A stretch of 39,831 nt of DNA from Fretibacterium sp. (GTDB taxonomy: Bacteria > Synergistota > Synergistia > Synergistales > Aminobacteriaceae). A model generated the notes under the pieces. The model was given only the letters and a program-made list of their open reading frames with translations, was not told where the DNA came from and made no database searches. The translations under genes and the position numbers were made by a program. This document shows, piece by piece, positions 33,013-39,831 of this stretch (the first letter of the stretch is position 1; the number at the start of each line of letters is the position of its first letter). The stretch is taken from the NCBI GenBank assembly GCA_024681935.1, contig JAIKZX010000125.1:1-39831 (forward strand), read 5' to 3'.

Positions 33013-33366
33013 CTATTCCTGTTCCTTCTCGACCTCAAGCAGTTCAATGGCAAGCTCAAGACCACAGAGGAGCTCCACGTCACGGCTGCCGCAGAGCGGG
33101 CAGGCAAACTCAGTGGTCTCGCTGGGGGCGTCGCGGCCGCAGGAACGGCAGCGGAAGATGACGGGCAGAGACATGATGGAGAAGCTTGCGCCCTCCGTCT
33201 TCGTCCCCCTGGAGATCACATCAAAGATGAAGGCCATCAGCTCCAGGTTCACCTTCCGCAGCCCGCCAATCTTCAGTACGATATGCCGCACGCGGCTCCA
33301 GCCCGACTTCTTGCACAGGCTCAGCACCGCGTTGTTCATCGACCGGGCCAGTGAAAACTCGTACAC
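33013..33366 (-). CDS. hypA: HypA-like hydrogenase/urease nickel chaperone with changed N-terminus (GTG start)
   Basis: HypA proteins deliver nickel to [NiFe] hydrogenase or urease. The 117-residue product has the expected size and the zinc site CRSCG...CPLCG (two CxxC motifs 13 residues apart), plus the family sequence around VLKIGGLRKVNLELMAFIFDVIS. Notably, HypA nickel binding depends on His2 of the MHE N-terminus, but this protein begins M-Tyr-Glu (MYEFSLARS). GTG 33366 is the start that gives this N-terminus, with AAGGGGGTG at the fumC stop as ribosome site. It may be a repurposed zinc-ribbon relative rather than a working nickel chaperone. No other hyp genes are in the window. Confidence 0.8.
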   Translation of the reverse strand: MYEFSLARSMNNAVLSLCKKSGWSRVRHIVLKIGGLRKVNLELMAFIFDVISRGTKTEGASFSIMSLPVIFRCRSCGRDAPSETTEFACPLCGSRDVELLCGLELAIELLEVEKEQE

Positions 33367-33378
33367 GCCCCCACCCCC

Positions 33379-34761
33379 TTACACCATCTGCTCGGGATGG
33401 AACACCTCGTCAAACCTTTCTGGCGTCAGATACCCTAACTTCACACAGGCTTCCTTCAGGGAAAGGCCCTCCTTAAAGGCCAGCTTCACCGTCCGGGCCG
33501 CGTTCTCGTAGCCAATATAAGGATTCAGCGCCGTCGCCAGCATGAGGGAATCGTGCAGGTTGCGGCGCATTTTTTCCTTATCGGCAACAATGCCCGCGGC
33601 GCAGTTGTCATTGAACGAAACAATCGACTCCGTGAGGAGCCGGGCAGACTGGAGGAAGTTGCAGGCAAGGACCGGCATAAAGACATTCAGTTCAAAGTTC
33701 CCCTGCGACGCCGCCATGCCCACGGCCACATCATTGCCCATTACCTGGACGGCCACCATCGTGACCTGCTCGCACTGCGTGGGGTTGACCTTGCCCGGCA
33801 TGATGGAGGACCCCGGCTCATTCTCGGGGATGCGGATCTCCCCCAGGCCCAGCCTCGGCCCTGAAGCCAGCCAGCGCACGTCGTTGGCAATCTTCATCAT
33901 ATCGCAGGCCAAGGCCTTCATCGCGCCGTGGGCAAAAACCAGCTCATCCTTCGATGTGAGCGCGTGGAACTTGTTCCCCGCCGGGACAAAATCTTTCCCC
34001 GTCAGTTCGGAGAGCGCCCGCGCGGCCCCGGCATCAAAGCCCTTTGGCGCGTTCAGCCCCGTGCCGACGGCGGTTCCTCCCAGAGCCAGCTCCCGGAGGA
34101 ACGGCAGCGCCTGAGCAATCATGTCCCTGTCGCGCTCCAGGCTGTTTCGCCAGCCGGAGATCTCCTGAGAAAACGCGATGGGAGTGGCATCCTGGAGGTG
34201 CGTGCGGCCGGACTTCACCACGCCCTGGTTTTCCGCTTCAAGGCGGCGGAAAGTCGTTATCAGCTCCCCCACAGCGGGGAGCAGGCGATCCTCCAGAATG
34301 AGGACAGAAGCGATGTGCATGGCCGTGGGGAATGTGTCGTTGGAGGACTGGGACATGTTCACGTCATCGTTGGGATGCAGGAACCCGGGATGTCCCGCCC
34401 ATTCGCTGCCCCGGTTGGCGATGACCTCGTTGGCATTCATGTTGGACTGCGTGCCGGAGCCTGTCTGCCAGACGACCAGCGGGAAGTGTTCGTCCAGCTT
34501 CCCCTGCGCCACCTCGGAGGCGGCCTGGACGATGGCAGACAGTTTTTCATCCGTCATGCGCTCCGGCCGCAGCGCGTGGTTCGCCAGGGCCGCAGCGTGT
34601 TTCAGGAGACCAAAGGCGTGGATAATCTCCCGCGGCATGGTCTCGACGCCCACGCCGATTTTGAAATTCTGGCGGCTGCGCTCCGTCTGGGCGCCCCAAA
34701 GGCGGTCCGCTCTCACGCGCACCTCACCCATAGAGTCGTGCTCGATACGGTAGGCCATCAT
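33379..34761 (-). CDS. fumC: FumC, class II fumarate hydratase
   Basis: FumC interconverts fumarate and malate without an iron-sulphur cluster. The 460-residue chain matches class II fumarases: the WQTGSGTQSNMNANEV and PNDDVNMSQSSNDTFPTAMH blocks, SGRTHLQDATPI, GGTAVGTGLNAP and the superfamily signature GSSIMPGKVNPTQCE. Aspartase shares this fold, but the fumarase-type QTGSGTQSNMN and NPxD patterns favour FumC. The start is ATG 34761 or the next codon, behind GGAGGAG. It is the first gene of the run fumC-hypA-pcrA-coaE-purD-purL and begins 38 bases after the SRP RNA. It may therefore share that gene's promoter. Confidence 0.95.
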   Translation of the reverse strand: MMAYRIEHDSMGEVRVRADRLWGAQTERSRQNFKIGVGVETMPREIIHAFGLLKHAAALANHALRPERMTDEKLSAIVQAASEVAQGKLDEHFPLVVWQTGSGTQSNMNANEVIANRGSEWAGHPGFLHPNDDVNMSQSSNDTFPTAMHIASVLILEDRLLPAVGELITTFRRLEAENQGVVKSGRTHLQDATPIAFSQEISGWRNSLERDRDMIAQALPFLRELALGGTAVGTGLNAPKGFDAGAARALSELTGKDFVPAGNKFHALTSKDELVFAHGAMKALACDMMKIANDVRWLASGPRLGLGEIRIPENEPGSSIMPGKVNPTQCEQVTMVAVQVMGNDVAVGMAASQGNFELNVFMPVLACNFLQSARLLTESIVSFNDNCAAGIVADKEKMRRNLHDSLMLATALNPYIGYENAARTVKLAFKEGLSLKEACVKLGYLTPERFDEVFHPEQMV

Positions 34762-34798
34762 CCGCTCCTCCTTCTCCGTATTTTTAAGTAAAAATTAT

Positions 34799-34921
34799 CC
34801 CCCGCCGCGGGAGCCCAGCGGCCCCATGGCACCCAAAGGACACCGCTTACTGCTGCTCCCTTCCGGGCCTGACAGGGTTCACGGGCCTTCGCCGCACAGG
34901 ACTGAGCCCCCGCGCCGGGGG
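34799..34921 (-). ncRNA. ffs: Signal recognition particle RNA, small bacterial (4.5S) type
   Basis: On the minus strand the strongly conserved apical part of SRP RNA is present: CCTGTCAGGCCCGGAAGG followed by AGCAGCAGTAAG, the Ffh-binding internal loops and GGAA tetraloop. Long terminal arms, CCCCCGGCGCGGGGGCTCAG at the 5' end and CTGGGCTCCCGCGGCGGGGG at the 3' end, pair over about 20 positions with few mismatches. The length is about 123 bases. There is no Alu domain, so it is the short type. Ends are approximate. A T-rich stretch (TAATTTTTACTT) follows the 3' end. Confidence 0.95.
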
Positions 34922-34929
34922 ACAAATTA

Positions 34930-34958
34930 AGTATAGCGAAGATGGAGTTTTTCTGCAA
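34930..34958 (-). promoter_or_regulatory. Promoter of the SRP RNA gene
   Basis: On the minus strand TTGCAG (34953-34958) and TATACT (34930-34935) are separated by exactly 17 bases. The expected start point falls at about 34922, right at the 5' end of the SRP RNA. It lies in the short divergent gap shared with the M23 peptidase gene. Confidence 0.8.
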
Positions 34959-34996
34959 TAATTATGAAGTTGATTTTAAGGAGGTGTGTTTCTTTT

Positions 34997-36199
34997 ATGA
35001 TATGTTCTTTTCCTCTGTGCCGTTGGGCAAGGGGATATGTTTTTATTCTCATCCTGGCAGCTGCCGCACTGGGGCTGACTCCGCCTGGGCAGGCTGCACA
35101 ACTGGAGTCCATGACGTTCACCGAGGATCGTGAAAAGGACATGGAAGCGCTCTCAACTTTCTGTCTGCTTCATGATATCTCCTCTGCTGACGTTCTCTGG
35201 GCCAACAACTGCACGTTCCAGGACCTCACGCCGGGACGGCAGATCTACCTCCCCGCCTCTCAGGCGCAGATGCTGGTTGTCTGGCAAAAACAGGGGTCCT
35301 GGAAACCCAAGGCCCTCGTCAAGACGACGTCCGCCGCCCTGGCCGAGAGGGCCCGGGGAGCCTCCGGCTACCCTCCCGTCGCCCCCAGGCCGGCTTCCCC
35401 TGAATCGGCACCCGCTGCCTCTGACGTACCTCCAAAACCTCAGTTGACGCCGCCCGCAAAACCTGCAAAACCTGCACCGAAGCCGGCTCCGACAGAGGCA
35501 AAGAAGAAGGCGCCCGGCAAAACAGCGGCTCCCGCCTCCGGCAAGCCGGACACAGAGCTGAAAATAAAAGAAGACAAGGAAGAGGCGTATGATCCCATTC
35601 TGCTTCTTTCACCGGATGGCGATGCCACGTCGGGTCCCATGAGGCTCATTATCTCCGGAGACAGAGTGGAAGTTGTCCGTCTGCCTCCGCGTGCCATTCC
35701 CAGGATTCCCTCGAGGGCAGACCTGAACAAAACCTTCCCTCCATCCCAGCTGCCGCCGATTCCCGACCAGCCATCAGGCCGGGGACGTCTGGGCGTCAAG
35801 ATGATGTGGCCGGTGAATGGGGTTGTCTCTTCGCCCTTCGGCCCGCGAGGCAGACGCATGCATATGGGGATTGACATTCCCATGCCCCCTGGGACGCCCA
35901 TCCGCGCCGCGCGTGATGGGGTTGTCACCGCTACGGGGACCAACAGTACCCCCGGTTTCCGGGGATACGGCAACTTCGTTCTCGTCGATCACGGAGGCGG
36001 CATCAAAACACTTTACGCCCACTGTCTGAAGGTCAGCGTCAAAAAGGGTCAGCACCTCCGACAGGGGCAGATCATCGCGACGATAGGAAGGACAGGACGA
36101 GCCACCACCGACCACCTTCACTTTGAGGTGCGCGTCAACAATAAGCCTGTAAATCCTCTTCCCTATCTTCAGAATGTCCGTGTCGCGCGAAAAAAGTAA
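34997..36199 (+). CDS. Secreted LysM-like/M23 family metallopeptidase
   Basis: This is a 400-residue cell-wall enzyme or division factor of the M23 (lysostaphin/NlpD/EnvC) type. It has an N-terminal signal peptide (about 1-34, ending GQA), a degenerate LysM-like module (about 45-90, with LWANNCTFQDLTPGRQIYLP), and a Pro-, Ala- and Lys-rich linker (about 105-185). The M23 domain (about 268-395) has its zinc ligands His289 and Asp293 (HMGIDIPMPPGTP) and His375 (DHLHFEV), plus catalytic His342 (LYAHC), so it is probably an active endopeptidase. The start is ATG 34997 behind a perfect AAGGAGGTG. An upstream in-frame ATG at 34964 precedes that ribosome site and would spoil the signal peptide. Confidence 0.92.
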   Translation: MICSFPLCRWARGYVFILILAAAALGLTPPGQAAQLESMTFTEDREKDMEALSTFCLLHDISSADVLWANNCTFQDLTPGRQIYLPASQAQMLVVWQKQGSWKPKALVKTTSAALAERARGASGYPPVAPRPASPESAPAASDVPPKPQLTPPAKPAKPAPKPAPTEAKKKAPGKTAAPASGKPDTELKIKEDKEEAYDPILLLSPDGDATSGPMRLIISGDRVEVVRLPPRAIPRIPSRADLNKTFPPSQLPPIPDQPSGRGRLGVKMMWPVNGVVSSPFGPRGRRMHMGIDIPMPPGTPIRAARDGVVTATGTNSTPGFRGYGNFVLVDHGGGIKTLYAHCLKVSVKKGQHLRQGQIIATIGRTGRATTDHLHFEVRVNNKPVNPLPYLQNVRVARKK

Positions 36200-36219
36200 G
36201 TGTGAAAGCAAAAAAATAA

Positions 36220-36250
36220 AGGAGGGAGCCTGACGGCTCCCTCCTGTTTT
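36220..36250. terminator. Bidirectional terminator between M23 peptidase and CNNM/CBS genes
   Basis: AGGAGGGAGCC (36220-36230) and GGCTCCCTCCT (36235-36245) form a perfect 11-base stem with a four-base loop. TGTTTTC follows on the plus strand and A-rich sequence lies on the other side, giving T-rich sequence for the minus strand. It ends both converging genes. Confidence 0.88.
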
Positions 36251-36252
36251 CT

Positions 36253-37602
36253 TCATTCCTTCGCTTTCTGTCCTCCCGCTTCCTTCTCCCTGTTTTTTTC
36301 CGATAGGGGCCCCGTCGGGGCGGGCAGGCGGCTGACCAAAATCTGCCCTATCCGATAGTTTTCGGTGTCCATCACCTCGAATTTATACCCTCCGAAGACG
36401 ACAGAGTCCATCCGGTGGGGGATGCGGCGCAGCATGTAGGTCATGAAGCCGCCAATGGTCTCGTAGTTCTCCTCATCCGGGAACATATCGATCTTCAGCA
36501 CGTGTTCCACGTCGTCGATAGGCGTCGCTCCCTCCAGCAGCCAGGAGGTCTCGTCACGTTTGGTGATCTGTTCCTCCTCCCCCACCAGTTTCCCCATCAG
36601 CATCAGCATGATGTCCTGCAGCGTCAGGATACCCACCACCAGGGCATACTCGTTGAGCACGACGGCAAGGTTCTCGCTCTTGCCCTTGAAGTGGTCCATC
36701 GCCTCGGCCAGCGTCAGCGTGTCCGGCAGGATGAGCGGCGGACGGATGGCAAGCCCTTTGTCGAGCGCCAGCCCCCCGGAGCTGTCCCCCCGGAGGACAC
36801 GTCCCAGCAGTTCCTTGGAGTCCACGTATCCGATGATGTGGTCGATGTCCTTGTCACACACCAGATAGGTGGAGTGGGACTCGCGGGCAATCTTTTCCTT
36901 GATGCTTTCCTCGCCCTCATGCAGGTCAAACCACACAATGTTCTCCCGCGCGGTCATGGCGGAGGGCACGGCCCGCACGTCCAGCTCAAAAACGTTGCCA
37001 ATCAGGTCCTTCTCCTGTTTGCGGAGAAGCCCCGCCATCGTCCCCGCCTCCACCACAGCGTAAAGGTCGTCCGAGGTGATGTCGTCCCGCCGCTTCTCCG
37101 GCAGCCCCAGCAGCTTATAGGCCCCCCCGCTGGTGGCGTTGAGAGCCCGGGCCAACGGTCCGCACAGCAGGATAACCCGCCTCATGCCCTCGATGACCGA
37201 CAGAGACGTCTTTTCCGGGATGGCCATGGCAATACGCTTGGGAATCTGGTCCGCAAACAGCACGAAGAAGAGCGTGACCCCTATGAAGGGAATTGCGGTA
37301 GCTATCTGCCCTCGAATTGCTTCCGGAATAAAGTGGGGCAGCCTTTCCAGAATCAGCGGGGCAAAGGAGGCATCCCCAACGATACCCGCCAGAATTGCCA
37401 CGAAGTTCAGGCCAATCTGCACCGTCGTGAAGAACAGGCCGGGCTGCTCCTGAAAGCTCAGGACATGCGCCGCGCGGACATCTCCCTTGTCCGCCAGCGG
37501 GCGAAGTTTCATGCGGCGTGAAGCCGCCAGCGAAATCTCCGAGACGGAGAAGAACGCGCTGGCTGCCCCCAGCAGACAAATGGATATTATGCCAAAAAGC
37601 AT
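36253..37602 (-). CDS. CNNM/CorB-type membrane protein with CBS pair and CorC_HlyC domain
   Basis: The 449-residue product has the three-part architecture of CorB/CorC/TlyC (CNNM) proteins. A DUF21 membrane domain (about 1-180, four helices, with SVSEISLAASRRMKLR and TVQIGLNFVAILAGI) is followed by a tandem CBS domain (about 200-335) and a C-terminal CorC_HlyC domain (about 350-425, with YETIGGFMTYMLRRIP). Relatives export magnesium or protect against it. The old label haemolysin is not supported. ATG 37602 begins immediately after the argG stop, so the two genes share an mRNA. The last 25 residues are charged and probably disordered. Confidence 0.9.
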   Translation of the reverse strand: MLFGIISICLLGAASAFFSVSEISLAASRRMKLRPLADKGDVRAAHVLSFQEQPGLFFTTVQIGLNFVAILAGIVGDASFAPLILERLPHFIPEAIRGQIATAIPFIGVTLFFVLFADQIPKRIAMAIPEKTSLSVIEGMRRVILLCGPLARALNATSGGAYKLLGLPEKRRDDITSDDLYAVVEAGTMAGLLRKQEKDLIGNVFELDVRAVPSAMTARENIVWFDLHEGEESIKEKIARESHSTYLVCDKDIDHIIGYVDSKELLGRVLRGDSSGGLALDKGLAIRPPLILPDTLTLAEAMDHFKGKSENLAVVLNEYALVVGILTLQDIMLMLMGKLVGEEEQITKRDETSWLLEGATPIDDVEHVLKIDMFPDEENYETIGGFMTYMLRRIPHRMDSVVFGGYKFEVMDTENYRIGQILVSRLPAPTGPLSEKNREKEAGGQKAKE

Positions 37603-38835
37603 CTACGCCTCGATGGGGATCTCCGCGGCGTCCTGCCTCGGAAAGGTGGCCGTCCATGTGCGGACGGGAAGACCCCAGATGTTGATGAATCCTACAGCCG
37701 CTGAATGGTCAAAGGCGTCGCCCTCGGAGTAGGTAGCCAGGTCGTGCCGGTAGATTGTCCTGCCCGCCTTCATGCCCCGCACCACCGCCTGTCCCTTATG
37801 GAGCCTCAGTTTCACTGTGCCGCTGACGTATTTCTGCGTCTCATTCACAAAAGCGCCAATGGCATCGCGCAGCGGCGAGAACCAATAGCCCTCGTAGGTC
37901 AGCTCGGAGAAGCGGACCTCAAGCTGCCGCTTGGAACGCAGCACCTGCTTATCCAGCGTCAGAGTCTCCATCGCCCGGTGGGCCGTCAGGAGCGTTACAG
38001 CACCTGGGGCCTCATAGACCTCACGGCTCTTGAACCCCACCAGACGGTCCTCAATCATGTCCACGCGCCCCACTCCATGCCGGCCGGCAATGACGTTCAG
38101 CTTCCTGATCAGATCCACGCCATGCAGCCTCTCACCGTTCAGCGCCACAGGCACGCCGCCCTCAAAGGTGATTTCAACAAACTCCGGATGTTCAGGCCCC
38201 TCAATGGGGTTCGACGTCATCTCATAGGCATCCTCAGGCGGTTCGTTCCACGGGTCCTCCAGAACACCGCACTCGATGGACCTTCCCCACAGGTTTTCGT
38301 CGATGCTGTAGGGCGAGCCCGCCGTCGCTTTAACGGGAATACCATGCTTGCTGGCGTATTCCATCTCCGCCTCGCGGGTGAAATGCCAGTCACGCACAGG
38401 GGCCAGCACCTTGATCTTCGGGTTCAGCGCCGTGGCACAGACTTCGATACGCACCTGGTCCTGTCCCTTGCCCGTGCAGCCATGAGCTACGGCCACCGCC
38501 CCCTCCTTGTTGGCGATGTCCACCAGCGTCTTGGCAATAAGCGGACGCGACAGCGCGGACACCAGAGGATAGGTCCCCTGATACAGTCCGTTAGCCTTCA
38601 GTGACGGCCAGACATAGTTTTCAACAAACGATTTTTTAAGATCAAAGATATAAGCCTTCACTGCGCCGCTGTGGATTGCCTTTGCTTTCGCCGCCTGAAG
38701 GTCCACGTCCTTCTGCCCCACATCTGCCGTCATCGTGACAACATCATAACCTTGCTCCGTGAGCCACATCACTGCCACGGAGGTGTCCAGCCCACCGCTG
38801 TACGCCAGGACCGCCTTGCCCTTCTTCTCAGCCAT
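37603..38835 (-). CDS. argG: ArgG, argininosuccinate synthase
   Basis: ArgG joins citrulline and aspartate using ATP, the penultimate step of arginine synthesis; run with arginine deiminase products it also feeds nitrogen turnover. The 410-residue chain shows the PP-loop AYSGGLDTSVAVMWL, VAHGCTGKGQDQVRIE, the citrulline/aspartate site around SPYSIDENLWGRSIECG, and EAPGAVTLLTAHRAME. ATG 38835 is preceded by GAGGAGGT about 12 bases away. argH is not in the window. The gene is transcribed from a strong promoter with a short leader containing a hairpin. Confidence 0.96.
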   Translation of the reverse strand: MAEKKGKAVLAYSGGLDTSVAVMWLTEQGYDVVTMTADVGQKDVDLQAAKAKAIHSGAVKAYIFDLKKSFVENYVWPSLKANGLYQGTYPLVSALSRPLIAKTLVDIANKEGAVAVAHGCTGKGQDQVRIEVCATALNPKIKVLAPVRDWHFTREAEMEYASKHGIPVKATAGSPYSIDENLWGRSIECGVLEDPWNEPPEDAYEMTSNPIEGPEHPEFVEITFEGGVPVALNGERLHGVDLIRKLNVIAGRHGVGRVDMIEDRLVGFKSREVYEAPGAVTLLTAHRAMETLTLDKQVLRSKRQLEVRFSELTYEGYWFSPLRDAIGAFVNETQKYVSGTVKLRLHKGQAVVRGMKAGRTIYRHDLATYSEGDAFDHSAAVGFINIWGLPVRTWTATFPRQDAAEIPIEA

Positions 38836-38855
38836 GGTAAAAATAATACCTCCTC

Positions 38856-38879
38856 AAAAAAGGGCGCCTTACGGCCCCC
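38856..38879 (-). promoter_or_regulatory. Hairpin plus T run in the argG leader (possible attenuator)
   Basis: On the minus strand GGGGGCC-GTAA-GGCGCCC (38862-38879) forms a seven-position stem with one mismatch. It is followed directly by six T residues (38856-38861) and then by the argG ribosome site. It begins only a few bases after the predicted start of transcription, so it could be either a small attenuator or a 5' stabilising hairpin. No leader peptide or ArgR box was seen. Confidence 0.5.
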
Positions 38880-38891
38880 TCAGATAATAAA

Positions 38892-38920
38892 AGTATAAAC
38901 AAAAATAAACGAATAGTCAA
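38892..38920 (-). promoter_or_regulatory. Promoter of argG
   Basis: On the minus strand TTGACT (38915-38920) and TATACT (38892-38897) lie exactly 17 bases apart, each one base off consensus, in a very AT-rich stretch. The expected transcription start is near 38885, giving a leader of about 50 bases before ATG 38835. This is the best promoter match in the window. Confidence 0.88.
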
Positions 38921-38967
38921 TAAGAAAAATACGAAAACACAAAAGTTTATTATATTGCGCCGTCTTT

Positions 38968-39594
38968 CTAAAAGGCTCCTCCCAAAGGAAGGAAGGCCCA
39001 GAGAACACGGATAATCGGGTTAAAGAGGACGTCAATAACTCCCGTCAGGAGCAGTATAAGGAGGATAATCGTCCCCCTCTGTTCCACCCAATAATAATAA
39101 CGCAGATATTTAAACGGCAGAAAAGCCTCCAGTACACGGGAGCCATCAAGCGGAGGAATGGGGATGAGGTTAAAGGCAGCCAGTCCCATATTAATGTTGA
39201 TCATCTGCATCATGACTATGAGGCCCGGCCGGCCCGCGAGACGATACCAGCCATCCCCGAAGAAGCGGAGAAAAAGCACGGTCAGAATAGCCGTGAGCAG
39301 ATTGCCCGCCACTCCCGCCAGCGAGACGATGACAAGGTCACGCCGCGGGTGCCGAAAATAACGCGAGTTGATGGGCACGGGTTTGGCCCAGCCAAAACCC
39401 ACAAACAGGAGCATCAGCGTCCCCACGAGGTCAAAGTGATCCAGCGGATTAAGAGAAAGGCGCCCATAACGTTCGGCCGTGGGGTCCCCAACCCATTTTG
39501 CCGCCAGACCGTGGCAAAACTCATGAAAGGACAGCGCCCACAAGAGCGCTGGAATGGTCAACAAAAGTGTTATAGGGTCGCGCAAAAGCCTCAA
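38968..39594 (-). CDS. M50 family site-2-type membrane metalloprotease (TTG start)
   Basis: The 208-residue integral membrane protein has the zinc motif HEFCH (His24, Glu25, His28) in its first helix, the NLIPIPPLDGSRV motif supplying the third ligand aspartate, and about five to six membrane helices. It has no PDZ or CBS domain, so it belongs to the compact M50 group (YwhC/Rip3-core-like) whose substrates are mostly unknown. The frame starts at TTG 39594, eight bases behind a strong GAGGAGG; no ATG offers a better start. A TATAAT (39642-39647, minus strand) may be part of its promoter. Confidence 0.88.
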   Translation of the reverse strand: MRLLRDPITLLLTIPALLWALSFHEFCHGLAAKWVGDPTAERYGRLSLNPLDHFDLVGTLMLLFVGFGWAKPVPINSRYFRHPRRDLVIVSLAGVAGNLLTAILTVLFLRFFGDGWYRLAGRPGLIVMMQMININMGLAAFNLIPIPPLDGSRVLEAFLPFKYLRYYYWVEQRGTIILLILLLTGVIDVLFNPIIRVLWAFLPLGGAF

Positions 39595-39683
39595 GGCAAT
39601 TTCCTCCTCTGAAGGGTATACTCGTGTATCAATCGCTAACTATTATAAAGCATTGAGATAAGAGGTGGAAGGAGAAAAAGCGT

Positions 39684-39725
39684 AAAAAAAGAGCGAAAGG
39701 GAAGTAATAAACTTCACTCTCGCTC
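39684..39725 (-). terminator. Terminator of the rRNA operon
   Basis: On the minus strand arms of 15 bases (39711-39725 and 39691-39705) pair with one G-T pair and one mismatch around a five-base loop. Seven T residues follow (39684-39690). It is placed just 12 bases after the end of the 5S rRNA. Confidence 0.9.
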
Positions 39726-39737
39726 CTGATTTTAATT

Positions 39738-39831
39738 CTGGCAGAGACCTGCTCTCCCGTGTGTACCCCACACAGTACCATCGGCGCTCACAGGCTTAAC
39801 TTCCGGGTTCGGCATGGATCCGGGTGTGCCC
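39738..39831 (-). rRNA. rrf: 5S ribosomal RNA, 3' part (cut by right window edge)
   Basis: On the minus strand the sequence contains the 5S core GATCCATGCCGAACCCGGAA followed by GTTAAGCC, then GCGCCGATGGTACTG and GGGAGAGCAGGTC, ending near CTGCCAG. About 94 of roughly 117 bases are visible; the 5' end, and presumably the 23S and 16S genes, lie beyond the right edge. The leftward rRNA operon ends at the terminator next to it. Confidence 0.96.

Noticed and set aside
38836-38967. ArgR operator (ARG box) upstream of argG
   Set aside because: The AT-rich promoter region looks superficially similar, but the paired TGAAT/ATTCA half-sites are absent.

Overview
This is about 40 kb of a GC-rich bacterial chromosome with very dense, operon-style gene packing. 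The best guess is an amino-acid-using anaerobe of the Synergistota. That is inference from gene content and style: a short HisG with HisZ, a single-chain PurL of about 1250 residues of the clostridial type, and large transporter-linked hybrid kinases. No rRNA long enough to place it is present. No transposases, phage genes, CRISPR arrays or tRNAs were seen, and no stretch longer than 300 bases lacks a gene.

Layout. (1) 1-2364, minus strand: an Fbp-type ABC importer, with a double-length permease carrying an unusual extracytoplasmic domain and the first 39 codons of its ATPase. (2) 2592-8560, plus strand: a tightly overlapping histidine operon, hisZ-hisG-hisD-hisC-hisB-hisH-hisA. (3) 8750-19582, plus strand: a sensory island. 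It holds an APC-family amino-acid permease fused to a hybrid histidine kinase, a family-3 amino-acid-binding protein, a hybrid kinase with a dCACHE sensor, a hybrid kinase with a CHASE sensor, and a double-receiver protein without output domain, followed by a terminator. (4) 19734-24450, plus strand: a ribose-family ABC importer (binding protein, permease, double ATPase, second permease). hisF (24459-25235) is attached directly behind it, followed by a strong bidirectional terminator. (5) 25297-34761, minus strand: fumC-hypA-pcrA-coaE-purD-purL, with the SRP RNA gene just upstream. (6) 34997-36199, plus strand: a secreted M23 peptidase. (7) 36253-39594, minus strand: an M50 protease, then argG and a CNNM/CBS membrane protein. 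(8) The right edge is the 3' part of a 5S rRNA gene, minus strand, with its terminator.

How it fits together. The histidine pathway is split: hisF lies nearly 16 kb from hisA and is joined to a transporter operon, and hisI and hisE are not in the window. Between the two halves lies a multi-input phosphorelay in which at least three sensor parts look built for amino acids: the APC permease, the binding protein with conserved amino-acid-binding Arg and Asp, and a dCACHE domain with a Y-R-W-Y-D amino-acid motif. No DNA-binding output regulator is encoded here, so the phosphate must go to a regulator elsewhere or to a protein-protein output. The working hypothesis is an amino-acid-sensing array linked by position to histidine synthesis. 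The APC-kinase fusion and its partner set are the strongest candidate for an undescribed system.
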